From NCBI RefSeq assembly GCF_014154935.1, contig NZ_JACEHH010000040.1, forward strand, positions 17,133-81,132: a stretch of DNA of 64,000 nucleotides, written 5' to 3'. The stretch comes from Stieleria mannarensis. Its GTDB lineage: Bacteria; Planctomycetota; Planctomycetia; Pirellulales; Pirellulaceae. Numbering within the stretch: the stretch's first letter is position 1; every line of letters begins with the position of its first letter. Position numbers and translations under genes: made by a program. Below the pieces are notes generated by a model. That model did no database searches and had not been told where the DNA came from. It was given only the letters and a program-made list of their open reading frames with translations. This document shows, one piece after another, positions 30,020-38,538 of the stretch.

Positions 30020-30098
30020 CCCCTCTCCCCAAAACAGATCGCGCAAATAATAGTGATGAAAGAGTGATATTGACCGCGATCTGTTTTGGGGAGAGGGG
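30020..30098. repeat. Perfect 24-bp inverted repeat
   Basis: The arm at 30020-30043 (CCCCTCTCCCC followed by AAAACAGATCGCG) is exactly complementary to 30075-30098; 31 AT-rich bases lie between. It sits between two convergent genes and can form a very stable stem from either strand, so it may terminate both transcripts, although no T-run follows. Confidence 0.75.
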
Positions 30099-30271
30099 CT
30101 GGGGGTGAGGGGAGCCAGAATCATCAATACCGTCATGCGAAGAGACGAGCCTACCAACCTTTGTCTGGCAACATTGCCTTGCTCGCACGAGTATTGGTCA
30201 GCGTAAAATTTCACGTCCCCCGCCTTGAAACGCATTGCCGATGTGGCTCCCGCCACACCGAGTCGCACAAC

Positions 30272-30321
30272 GGGAGGCGGAGCCTCCAGAAATCCCCGTT
30301 CCCAGGTGGAGCCCGGGAACG
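30272..30321. repeat. Two adjacent small hairpins
   Basis: GGAGGC-GGA-GCCTCC at 30273-30287, and CGTTCCC (30297-30303) with GGGAACG (30315-30321). Together with the inverted repeat at 30020 they fill most of the 432-base gap 29918-30349, in which I see no gene. Confidence 0.5.
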
Positions 30322-30349
30322 AGGCGAACGCGGCGAACCGCTGGCGGCA

Positions 30350-31036
30350 CTACAGCGACTTGATCTTCAAATTGCGCCAGCGGACCTCATAGGTTTCTTT
30401 CTTCTTGCCGATGCCGTGGACTTGCAACCCGATCATGCCTTTGGGGTGCGTCTTGTAGATCTCTTCGTCGGTCAAATCGGCAATCATCTCGCCGTTGATC
30501 CAGACCTTGATGTTCGGACCTTTGGCGACGACGCGGTATTGATTCCACTGGCCGTTTTTGAAGTGGTCGTGTTGGTTGACCGACTTATCTTTCGACTGGG
30601 GTTCGGGCGACAACCATCCGCGTCCGGTCGCTTCGCCGTAAATGTAACCGGCTTGTCCCGGTCCCGATTCGATTTCGACTTGGGGACCATACAGACGTCC
30701 GCCGTGGGAGTTTTCGGCATCGACGTTTTTCAGCAGCGATCGGATTTGGACCCCGGAGTTCAGTCCGTCGTCGACTTTGACTTCGAACATCAATTCGAAA
30801 TCACCGAACTGTTGGTCGCTGGTCAAGAACGTGTTGGGGCTGCCGGCGGCCGTTTTTCCGGCGATCACGCCGCCGTCTTCGACCTTGTAGGTCGCGAATC
30901 CGCTTTTGACGGACCAGCCGTCCAGCGTTTGACCATCGAACAGGGGTGTCCAGCCGTCAGCGGCACCGGAAACACTGATCGAAAGGACCGAGAAAGAAAG
31001 AACAGTCAGCAACGTTGCGAAAGATCTGCGGAGCAT
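30350..31036 (-). CDS. Exported DUF1080 / 3-keto-disaccharide hydrolase-type protein
   Basis: Secreted single-domain protein of 228 residues with a signal peptide (ending near VSGAAD). It is a recognisable DUF1080 domain: WTPLFDGQTLDGW at the start, DFELMFEVKVDDGLNSGVQIRS in the core, GPQVEIESGPG and VWINGEMIADLTD later. The fold is a concanavalin-like jelly roll, and family members have been described as 3-keto-glycoside hydrolases; many planctomycete copies are fused to other modules, this one is not. It probably acts on carbohydrate outside the cytoplasm. Confidence 0.88.
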   Translation of the reverse strand: MLRRSFATLLTVLSFSVLSISVSGAADGWTPLFDGQTLDGWSVKSGFATYKVEDGGVIAGKTAAGSPNTFLTSDQQFGDFELMFEVKVDDGLNSGVQIRSLLKNVDAENSHGGRLYGPQVEIESGPGQAGYIYGEATGRGWLSPEPQSKDKSVNQHDHFKNGQWNQYRVVAKGPNIKVWINGEMIADLTDEEIYKTHPKGMIGLQVHGIGKKKETYEVRWRNLKIKSL

Positions 31037-31103
31037 GGAGGGGTCTCAAAAAAGGTGGGTAAATGGGGAGCGACAGATTATAGATCAATTGGTCGCGGCG
31101 GGG

Positions 31104-33254
31104 TCAAAACTTTCGGGTCAATGAGATGCGTTTTCGTGCGACGTCGACCTCCAACACCTTGACCTTGACGACGTCGCCGACCGAGACGATGGCGTTGGGA
31201 TCGGAAACAAATTGATCGGAAAGCTGGGAGATGTGAATCAAGCCGTCCTGGTGCACGCCCAAGTCGACGAACGCGCCGAAATGGGTCACATTGGTGACCA
31301 CGCCTTCGAGCACCATGTTGGGTTTCACGTCACCGATTTCGTTGATGGCGTCATCGAACTTCACCGCCCGAAACTCGCTGCGTGGATCCCGCCCCGGTTT
31401 GGCAAGCTCCGCCAGGATGTCCTGGACCGTGACGACGCCGAAGGTTTGATCGGCAAAGTCCTCGGGGCGGACTTTCTGGCAGAGTTGTGGATTCCCGATG
31501 ATCGCCGACACATCGGATTTCAGGTGCTTGGCGATCCGCCGGACCAACGGATAGCTTTCCGGGTGCACGGCGGATTGGTCCAACGGTTGGTCACCGCCGC
31601 GGATCCGTAAGAACCCCGCCGCCTGCTGGAATGCTTTTTTCCCCAATTTGGGAACCGCGGTCAGCTCACTTCGGTTGGCGAATCGCCCGTGGTTGTCGCG
31701 GTAATCCACGATCCGCTCGGCCAATTTGGGGCCGATCCCGGCGACATGCGACAACAGCGAGACGCTGGCCATGTTCAAATCGACGCCGACTTGATTGACA
31801 CAGGATTCGACCGTGCGGTCCAGGCACTTGCGGAGCTGGGTTTGATTGACGTCATGCTGGTACTGGCCGACGCCGATGGATTTCGGATCGGTTTTCACAA
31901 GCTCCGCCAGCGGGTCCTGCAACCGTCGGGCGATGCTGATCGCGCCGCGGACGGTGATGTCCAAATCCGGAAATTCTTTGATGGCCACGTCGCTGGCGGA
32001 ATAAATCGATGCGCCCGATTCGCTGACGGTCGCCTTGGTGATGTTCAACTTGTGATCGCGGATCAAGGCGGAAACGAAGGCGTCGGTTTCGCGCGACGCC
32101 GTCCCGTTGCCGATCGCGATCAGTTCGACATTGTGCTTTCGGATCAACGCCAGCAAGGTGTCCGCGGCCGCCTTGGTGTCGCTTTTGGGCGGGGTGGGAT
32201 AAACCGTCGCGTGCTGCAGAAACTTCCCCGTGCCGTCGACCACCGCGACCTTGCATCCGGTTCGGAATCCGGGGTCGATTCCGATCGTGACCCGCGGTCC
32301 GGCCGGCGGTGCCATCAACAATTCGTGCAGGTTTTTGCCGAACACTTCGATCGCCTCCGCGTCGGCGCGTTCTTTCAGTTCCGCCAACACGGACGATTCG
32401 GTCGCCGGCATCAACAGCCGTTGGTAGCAGTCTTCGACACAACCTTCCAGTTCGCCAGCGAATTCAAAGTCTCGGTTGTGCAACAGTTTGCGTTTCAGAT
32501 CCCGCAACTCACGATCCCCTTCGATCTCCACTCCCAGACGCAGCACGCCTTCGGCCGACCCCCGCAACATCGCCAACAACCGGTGTCCGGGAATCCGCTT
32601 GACCGATTCTTGCCGCTCAAAGTACTGGTCGAACTTCTCCGCACCTTCGACGTTCTTCTTGCCGCGTTTGACGACCGAGATGACCTTGCCGAACTTGGTG
32701 GCTTGGTCGGCCAGCCAGGTGCGTGTCTGGGGATCTTCCGACCACTGTTCGGCGACGATGTCCAATGCTCCGGCGAGTGCGGATTGGCCGTCGGGGACTT
32801 CTTTATCGGCGTCAATGAACGCGGCCAGGACGTCCTGTTTGGATCGCCCGAGTTTGCGTTGGCTGGTGATCAAATCCGCCAGCGGTTGCAGTCCGCGCTG
32901 GCGGGCGATCGTGGCCCGGGTGCGACGTTTTGGTTTGTAGGGCAAGTAGATCGCTTCGAGGGTTCGCAGGTCCGCACACTGTTGGATCTCCTTGCGCAGT
33001 GCATCGGTCAGCTGGCCTTGTTCGCCGATGGTTTTCAACACCGTTTCTTTGCGTGCGGCCAAGGCGGCGGCGCGTTCCAAGGCGTCTTCGATCGCCCGCA
33101 ACTGGGTTTCATCAAGTGTTCCGGTCGCTTCTTTTCGGTAACGTGCGATGAAGGGGATGGTGTTCCCCTCTTCCAACAATTCGACCGCCTTGCGGACCTT
33201 TCCCAGCGGCAGCCCCAGATCCTCGGCGATTTGTTTCAACGTCGGTTCGTCCAT
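31104..33254 (-). CDS. tex: Tex family transcription accessory / RNA-binding protein
   Basis: Cytoplasmic nucleic-acid-binding protein of 716 residues, slightly shorter than E. coli Tex. The family order is seen: N-terminal helical Tex domain with FIARYRKEATGTLDE, a YqgF/RuvC-like domain (TIGIDPGFRTGCKVAVVD near 324-341; IAIGNGTASRETD after it), helix-hairpin-helix motifs (VAGIGPKLAERIVDYR, LTAVPKLGKKAFQQAAGFLRI) and a C-terminal S1 domain (GVVTNVTHFGAFVDLGVHQDGLIHISQL). Tex binds RNA and affects transcript fate and stress tolerance in other bacteria. The gene stands alone, divergent from the exonuclease gene. Confidence 0.96.
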   Translation of the reverse strand: MDEPTLKQIAEDLGLPLGKVRKAVELLEEGNTIPFIARYRKEATGTLDETQLRAIEDALERAAALAARKETVLKTIGEQGQLTDALRKEIQQCADLRTLEAIYLPYKPKRRTRATIARQRGLQPLADLITSQRKLGRSKQDVLAAFIDADKEVPDGQSALAGALDIVAEQWSEDPQTRTWLADQATKFGKVISVVKRGKKNVEGAEKFDQYFERQESVKRIPGHRLLAMLRGSAEGVLRLGVEIEGDRELRDLKRKLLHNRDFEFAGELEGCVEDCYQRLLMPATESSVLAELKERADAEAIEVFGKNLHELLMAPPAGPRVTIGIDPGFRTGCKVAVVDGTGKFLQHATVYPTPPKSDTKAAADTLLALIRKHNVELIAIGNGTASRETDAFVSALIRDHKLNITKATVSESGASIYSASDVAIKEFPDLDITVRGAISIARRLQDPLAELVKTDPKSIGVGQYQHDVNQTQLRKCLDRTVESCVNQVGVDLNMASVSLLSHVAGIGPKLAERIVDYRDNHGRFANRSELTAVPKLGKKAFQQAAGFLRIRGGDQPLDQSAVHPESYPLVRRIAKHLKSDVSAIIGNPQLCQKVRPEDFADQTFGVVTVQDILAELAKPGRDPRSEFRAVKFDDAINEIGDVKPNMVLEGVVTNVTHFGAFVDLGVHQDGLIHISQLSDQFVSDPNAIVSVGDVVKVKVLEVDVARKRISLTRKF

Positions 33255-33414
33255 CGCGGTTCGACCTCGTCCGTGTTCGTGTTTGGCGGTTTTCGAAGCG
33301 TTTTTGACCGGCGGAAAGTTATAGCGAATCTTCTGTCGATGGAAGAGTAGCGGGGCAGCAGTGGGATCGCAGCACTCGTCTTCCGTCTCAGCTTCGTTTT
33401 CGGCCGGGCTGGAC

Positions 33415-33490
33415 AGTCGCCGTCCTCTCCGAGGTCGGCGTGGAGCGAAGCTTCGCTTTCGGTGCGCCGAGTTCGGAGAACACGGCGACT
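33415..33490. repeat. 76-bp inverted-repeat element
   Basis: Arms 33415-33440 and 33465-33490 are complementary at 22 of 26 positions (AGTCGCCGT at the tip, TCTCCGA in the middle, TCGGCG at the base). Between them GCGAAGCTTCGC is itself a perfect palindrome. The element lies in the 326-base divergent region between tex and the exonuclease gene; no gene is seen there. Confidence 0.65.
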
Positions 33491-33580
33491 ATCCGAACGC
33501 ATCGACAAGTGCAAAAATCAAGCTGTGGCGAAATACTCGTTTTTTACCTCATCAATTGCCAAACCCGAACAAATACAATC

Positions 33581-34342
33581 ATGAAGCTGGTCTCTTGGAA
33601 CGTGAATGGAATCCGTGCGGCGATGGACAAAGGGTTTCGCCAGTTCGTCCTAGACCAGCAGCCCGACATCCTGTGTTTGCAGGAAACCAAAGCCGAGCCG
33701 CAACAGGTGGATTTGGCGTGGGCCGACGATCTGGGCTACCACCAGACCTGGAATTGCGCCACCAAGAAGGGCTACAGCGGCACCACGATCTGGAGCAAGG
33801 TTGCGCCCAAGAAGACCACCCTTGGGATCGGCAGCGAGGAGCATGACCAAGAGGGCCGGGTGGTGACGGCGACGTATCAGGATTTTCACGTCGTCAATGT
33901 CTACACCCCCAATTCCCAACGCGGACTGGTGCGGCTGGAATACCGTCAACGCTGGGACGCCGACTTTTTGGCTTACATCAAAAAGCTCAATCGACGCAAA
34001 CCGGTCATCTTTTGCGGCGATGTGAATTGCGCCCACCAAGAGATCGATCTGGCCAACCCCAAATCCAACCGCAAGAACGCCGGATTCACCGACGAAGAAC
34101 GCTCCGGGCTGGACAACATCGCCAAGGCCGGGTTCATCGATTCGTTTCGCCAGTTCGATCAGGGGCCGGGCAACTACACCTGGTGGACGTACCGGATGAA
34201 CGCCCGCGAGAAGAATATTGGTTGGCGTTTGGATTATTTTTGGGTGTCGAAACGGTTTTGGAATCGTGTGGCCGGTGCCAAAATCTATCACGATGTGTAT
34301 GGATCGGATCACTGCCCGGTCGAATTGAGGCTGGTGGAGTGA
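33581..34342 (+). CDS. xth: Exodeoxyribonuclease III / AP endonuclease
   Basis: DNA-repair nuclease of 253 residues, the usual length for the ExoA/Xth family of apurinic-site endonucleases. ATG 33581 is fixed by the family start MKLVSWNVNGIRA; upstream codons in the same frame belong to intergenic repeat DNA. Catalytic and metal residues are in LCLQETKAE, VYTPNSQ, FCGDVNCAHQEIDLANP and the terminal YGSDHCPVELRL. It cleaves at abasic sites during base excision repair in the cytoplasm. Confidence 0.95.
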   Translation: MKLVSWNVNGIRAAMDKGFRQFVLDQQPDILCLQETKAEPQQVDLAWADDLGYHQTWNCATKKGYSGTTIWSKVAPKKTTLGIGSEEHDQEGRVVTATYQDFHVVNVYTPNSQRGLVRLEYRQRWDADFLAYIKKLNRRKPVIFCGDVNCAHQEIDLANPKSNRKNAGFTDEERSGLDNIAKAGFIDSFRQFDQGPGNYTWWTYRMNAREKNIGWRLDYFWVSKRFWNRVAGAKIYHDVYGSDHCPVELRLVE

Positions 34343-34433
34343 CGCAGGCGCGCTCACCCGATCGTCGCAGGGGTGATCCCGGTTAGACTGAACGTCGCTT
34401 GCCGCGCGAAACGCCGGAATCTGCTGGGGAAAC

Positions 34434-34457
34434 GTAGCTACCTTCGCCAGAAGGTGG
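34434..34457 (+). repeat. GTAG-hairpin (subfamily 1, CT arm)
   Basis: GTAG, CTACCTTC, GCCA, GAAGGTGG. It faces the three reverse copies that follow at 34488-34589, upstream of the PHP-domain gene. Confidence 0.8.
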
Positions 34458-34487
34458 GGCTGCTGTGCTTTCGACGCGGTAAGCTGA

Positions 34488-34589
34488 CCACGCTCTGGCG
34501 AGCGTAGCTACGGCGCGTTGGGCTTTCCACGCTCTGGCGAGCGTAGCTACGGCGCGTTGGGCTTTCCACGCTCTGGCGAGCGTAGCTAC
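34488..34589 (-). repeat. Tandem array of three GTAG-hairpins (subfamily 1, GC arm)
   Basis: Three copies of the reverse hairpin begin at 34488, 34527 and 34566, an exact 39-base period. The spacers are GGCGCGTTGGGCTTT, identical between copies one-two and two-three. The array ends 37 bases before the PHP-domain start codon. The repeat unit is the hairpin itself plus spacer, so this is not a CRISPR array. Confidence 0.85.
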
Positions 34590-34626
34590 GACGAACGAAT
34601 CCTTTAGCTTCGAGACGATCCAAACC

Positions 34627-35874
34627 ATGAGTCGACTGTTTTGTTTTATCATCGCCACCCTTGGCGTGTTTCCCATGATCGCCACCGCGGCGGAACCCGC
34701 GATGGACGACCAGGTCCGTTGGTGGAAAGGCAACCTGCACACCCACTCGCTGTGGAGCGACGGCGACGAGTTTCCGGAAATGATCGCGGACTGGTATCGC
34801 CAGCGGGGGTACCAGTTTCTCGCCCTGACCGACCACAACGTGCTCAGCGAAGGCATGCGTTGGATGAGTGTCACCAAGATCGTTGCCCGCAGCGATGACG
34901 GTGTCGTCGACCGCTATCGCGATCGGTTCGGCGAACACTGGGTCGAATCGCGAAAAAATCCAGACAGCGGCGATCAAGAGATTCGCTTGAAACCGTTGGA
35001 TGAGTTCCGACACCTGCTGGAAGAACGCGGGCGATTCATCATGATCCCCGCCGAAGAGATCAGTGATCGGTCGGAAGGAAAACCGGTGCACATCAACGCC
35101 ACCAATTTGGCCGAAGTGATCGCGCCGGCCGGTGGTGCGACGGTCCGCGAAGCGATGCAGAACAACCTGCGGATCATTCTGGAACACGAAAAGGCACACG
35201 GCCGTGAAGTGCTGCCGCACATCAATCACCCCAATTTCGGCTGGGCGATGACCGCCGAAGACTTGGCCGCGGTGGCGTCAGAACGGTTCTTTGAAGTCTA
35301 CAACGGCCACCCGGGCGTCAATCATCTTGGTGACAAAGATCACCCCGGCATCGAACAGATGTGGGACCAGATCAACGCGATCCGCTGTGGCGCCGCCGGC
35401 ATCGCGCCGATCATGGGGCTGGCCACCGATGACTCGCACGAATATCACGGCAAACCGGGGTCACGTCCGGGCCGCGGTTGGGTGATGGTTCGCAGCCGTT
35501 TCTTGACGCCCGAACACCTGATCCAAGCGATGAAACGTGGCGACTTTTATGCGTCCAGTGGCGTGTCGCTGGCCGATGTCAGCTTTGATGAATCGACACG
35601 AACCTTGTCGGTTGAGATTCAAGCGGAAATCGGGGCACGCTATCGCACCGATTTCATTGCCACGCTGAAGGACGATTCCGCCGAAGACGGCGCCGCGGAC
35701 CTGCACAAGATCGGCGTCGTGGTTGATTCCCAAGAGGGGGCGAGTGCGAAGTACCAGATGACCGGCAACGAATTGTATGTGCGTGCGGTGGTCACCAGCG
35801 ACCGGCCGCACGTCGATCCGTCGTTCCCCGATCAACTGCAACAGGCGTGGACTCAGCCGGTCGGCTGGAAGTAG
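34627..35874 (+). CDS. Exported PHP-domain metal-dependent hydrolase
   Basis: 415-residue protein with a signal peptide (ending near ATAAE) and a PHP domain, the fold of histidinol phosphatases and 5'-3' exonucleases. The ligands are visible: NLHTHSLWSDGD (H-x-H and Asp near 39-46), LTDHN near 69, EEIS near 143, INHPNFGW near 200 and ATDDSHEY near 265. The export signal is unusual for this fold, and the C-terminal 100 residues form a beta-rich extension. Likely a secreted phosphoesterase; the substrate is unknown. It directly follows the hairpin array and ends three bases before the convergent yidC stop. Confidence 0.85.
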   Translation: MSRLFCFIIATLGVFPMIATAAEPAMDDQVRWWKGNLHTHSLWSDGDEFPEMIADWYRQRGYQFLALTDHNVLSEGMRWMSVTKIVARSDDGVVDRYRDRFGEHWVESRKNPDSGDQEIRLKPLDEFRHLLEERGRFIMIPAEEISDRSEGKPVHINATNLAEVIAPAGGATVREAMQNNLRIILEHEKAHGREVLPHINHPNFGWAMTAEDLAAVASERFFEVYNGHPGVNHLGDKDHPGIEQMWDQINAIRCGAAGIAPIMGLATDDSHEYHGKPGSRPGRGWVMVRSRFLTPEHLIQAMKRGDFYASSGVSLADVSFDESTRTLSVEIQAEIGARYRTDFIATLKDDSAEDGAADLHKIGVVVDSQEGASAKYQMTGNELYVRAVVTSDRPHVDPSFPDQLQQAWTQPVGWK

Positions 35875-35877
35875 TGA

Positions 35878-38343
35878 TCAGCGTTTCTTCTTTTTCGGCG
35901 GACGCTTCCGTTTACTCGGCGGCGTCGTCGGGGGCTCGGGCGTTTTCTGGTTGACCTGCTCGAGAAGTTTCTCGGTTAGGGTTTTCTTTCCATCGCCGTT
36001 TTTCTTGGTGGCGACGGCATCGATCACATCGCCGTCGCCGTCCAGGTCGAAATGCTTGCCCTTGGGCAACGTTTTCTTGACCAGCAGACGCTCGCCGATG
36101 CCCCACAAGCTGCTGGCGATGAAGTAGATGCACAGACCGGCGGGGACGCGGAAGAAGAACAGCCCCATGAACAAGGTCATGATCGTCATGACCTTTTGCG
36201 TCATCGCGGTCTGTTCGTCCGTTGCCGGCGGCATGAACAGTTTTTGCTGGGTGATGAACAACACGACGACGAAGATCGGCAGGATGTTCAAGTAAGGCCC
36301 CAACCATCCGGTGCCACGACCGGCGATGAAGTCCGGCATCCAGTCGCCCCAGTACATGAATTGGTCCGGGGCGGCCAAGTTGGACGCCCAGCCGTTGGGC
36401 GACCAGAGCGGTTTTTGCCGCAGGTCGATGTCGACCGACAGGGCACGGTACAGCCCCATGAAAATCGGCAGCTGCAAGAACATCGGCAAGCAACCGGCCA
36501 ACGGATTGAAACCGACGCGTTTTTGAAGTGCTTGCTGGGCCTTCAAGCGGCCTTCCATGTCGTCCTTGTACTTCTCGGCGATCTTCTTCATCTCCGGCGC
36601 CAGCTCTTGCATCCGCTGGGCGTTGACGGCCGCGTTTCGGCTGAGCGGGAACATGCAACCGCGGACGATCACGGTCAGCAGGACGATCGCGACGGCATAG
36701 TTGCCGACGATGCTTTGCAGGATGTGCAGCAGCCCCGAAAGCAGGCTGGAAAAGAACGAGAACCAGCCGTAATAGACGAAGTCACCGATCCCGTGTTGAT
36801 TCAACAATTCAGGTTCTTTCGGGCCGGCAAACATTTGAATCGATTGGCCGAACCCCTTGCCCGGCGGCACCTCGATCGTCTTGCCGTTCAGGAAAAACGA
36901 AACGTTGACCGCCCTTTCCTTGTGTTTTTCGATGTCGGACGCGTCGGCGACGATCGTGGCACTGGCGCGGTCATAGGAGCCCACCGTGGCCTGTTCGGAC
37001 GGCGGCATGAACGCGACGGCAAAGTATTGGGCATCGACGCCGATGTATTTCAAATCGCGAGCCGCTTCGCTGCTGTCGGATGCGAAGATGGCATAGTTGG
37101 GGTCTTCGGGGGTCTTGCGTGCTTCTTTCAGCAGCGTCATCCCGCTGATCAATTCATGCCCATCGGCCGTCGTGCGATAGACCGCGTCACGGGCGGCCGC
37201 ACCACTAAAGTTGGGGCTGATCTTGTTGCTGTACCACCAGCCTTCGGGCGTGATCCCGTTGGGGCCTTCCAATCGCAGCGCCAGGTTTTGAGCCGCTTCG
37301 CCCAGATTGATCACTTCGACGTCCATGTCGACGACGTAGCTGCCCGGCCGGATCGTGAAGGAGCGCGTCATCCGCACCGGTTCTCCGCCGACCTCTTCCA
37401 AAGCCTTGGAACCGATCGTGGTTTCAAACCGGATCGTCTCGCTGCCGTCATCGCCGGTCTGTTGGCTGGCGGTCCACATCAGCGACTCGGGGGCGGCCAT
37501 CGATTGCAACGATCGCTGGCCGATCGGGATCGCCTTGCGGCCGACTTGGGCCAGCGTGACCAGACAGGACAGCCGCGACAGGTTGCCTTTGATTTCATCG
37601 TCACCGCCGTAGGTCGCCAGCCGGATCAGATCCAACGGGTGCTCGGAGAGTTCGGCTTCGAACAACAACGTCTTGGACGAATCACCGCCGCGGACGACTT
37701 CCACGGTGACCGTGTTGCCGGGTTTGGTGGTGACAAGCGATTCTTGAATGTCGCTGACCGACGCGATCGGGGTTTCGCCGATCGCCACGATCACATCACC
37801 GACCCGGATCCCTTTTTCGCCGCTGTTTGCCACGGCCAGGGCGGCGGGCGTCCCGGGGCCGACGACATTGACGGTGACGCCGTCGATCTTGGCGTTGGGT
37901 TGACCGGCAAAGTAGCCCAGATAGCCGCTGCGAGTATCGACGCGGCGATAGGCAAACCGCCCCTCTTCGTTGCGGGTGGTGATTTCGATCCGCTCAATGC
38001 CCGCACCGCGATTGCGGAACGTGATCAGCAGGTTGTGCTTTTCGGCCGGATCCATCGATCCGATCGTGAACCACTCGGTTTCCCCTTGGGTTGATGCGAT
38101 TCCCGCGGTTTCCCCGTCTTCGGTTTCAGCGTCCTGGTCGCCTGCCCCCAGAACCTCCTCGCTGGTCGGGGCGTTCGTTTCAGCCTCGGCGATGTCCTCC
38201 TGGTCCTGCTGGGCAACCTCGGCGGCTTGATCGGCCGGCGGCGCTTGTTCGGGCTGCGGGGGTGCGACGACAGCACGCAGGGAGAGGTAAAAGAACAGGA
38301 ATGCCGCCGATGCGACGACAAACGTGTAAGTGCGGCGATCCAC
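35878..38343 (-). CDS. yidC: Membrane protein insertase YidC with inserted PDZ domain
   Basis: Inner-membrane insertase of 821 residues, far longer than E. coli YidC (548). The first membrane helix (residues 8-26) is followed by an acidic linker (28-90), the first part of the periplasmic domain, then a PDZ-like module at about 150-232 (GIRVGDVIVAIGETPI, VTVEVVRGG), and the rest of the periplasmic beta-domain. The conserved five-helix core occupies about 540-770, with the essential arginine in VIVRGCMFPLSR and the helical hairpin MQELAPEMKKIAEKYKDD. The tail ends with a strongly basic KRKRPPKKKKR, suited to ribosome contact. The insert is discussed under findings. The usual rnpA/oxaA neighbours are absent. 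Confidence 0.95.
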   Translation of the reverse strand: MDRRTYTFVVASAAFLFFYLSLRAVVAPPQPEQAPPADQAAEVAQQDQEDIAEAETNAPTSEEVLGAGDQDAETEDGETAGIASTQGETEWFTIGSMDPAEKHNLLITFRNRGAGIERIEITTRNEEGRFAYRRVDTRSGYLGYFAGQPNAKIDGVTVNVVGPGTPAALAVANSGEKGIRVGDVIVAIGETPIASVSDIQESLVTTKPGNTVTVEVVRGGDSSKTLLFEAELSEHPLDLIRLATYGGDDEIKGNLSRLSCLVTLAQVGRKAIPIGQRSLQSMAAPESLMWTASQQTGDDGSETIRFETTIGSKALEEVGGEPVRMTRSFTIRPGSYVVDMDVEVINLGEAAQNLALRLEGPNGITPEGWWYSNKISPNFSGAAARDAVYRTTADGHELISGMTLLKEARKTPEDPNYAIFASDSSEAARDLKYIGVDAQYFAVAFMPPSEQATVGSYDRASATIVADASDIEKHKERAVNVSFFLNGKTIEVPPGKGFGQSIQMFAGPKEPELLNQHGIGDFVYYGWFSFFSSLLSGLLHILQSIVGNYAVAIVLLTVIVRGCMFPLSRNAAVNAQRMQELAPEMKKIAEKYKDDMEGRLKAQQALQKRVGFNPLAGCLPMFLQLPIFMGLYRALSVDIDLRQKPLWSPNGWASNLAAPDQFMYWGDWMPDFIAGRGTGWLGPYLNILPIFVVVLFITQQKLFMPPATDEQTAMTQKVMTIMTLFMGLFFFRVPAGLCIYFIASSLWGIGERLLVKKTLPKGKHFDLDGDGDVIDAVATKKNGDGKKTLTEKLLEQVNQKTPEPPTTPPSKRKRPPKKKKR

Positions 38344-38538
38344 GATCGATCCGGTTTGGTTGGATGTTGGGGAAAGTCCACCGGCGGTGATTCGACGTGG
38401 TTTGGCACGCCTGGAAGTCGAACGGGAACGCCTGGGAGTGGTCTGCGGTGGGGGTAAAGGGCTGAAAAATGGGCGTTCCGGGCGCGTATTCTGGCCCCCA
38501 GGGAGGATCTTGGGAAGGCGAAGAGGGGAAGAAGCCGC

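Noticed and set aside
34434..34589. CRISPR array
   Set aside because: The repeats are 24-base hairpins with only three tandem units, spacers are identical rather than unique, and no cas gene is present.
36052..38094. 680-codon plus-strand open frame opposite yidC
   Set aside because: Same reason: no domain, composition of an antisense shadow, while yidC on the other strand is certain.
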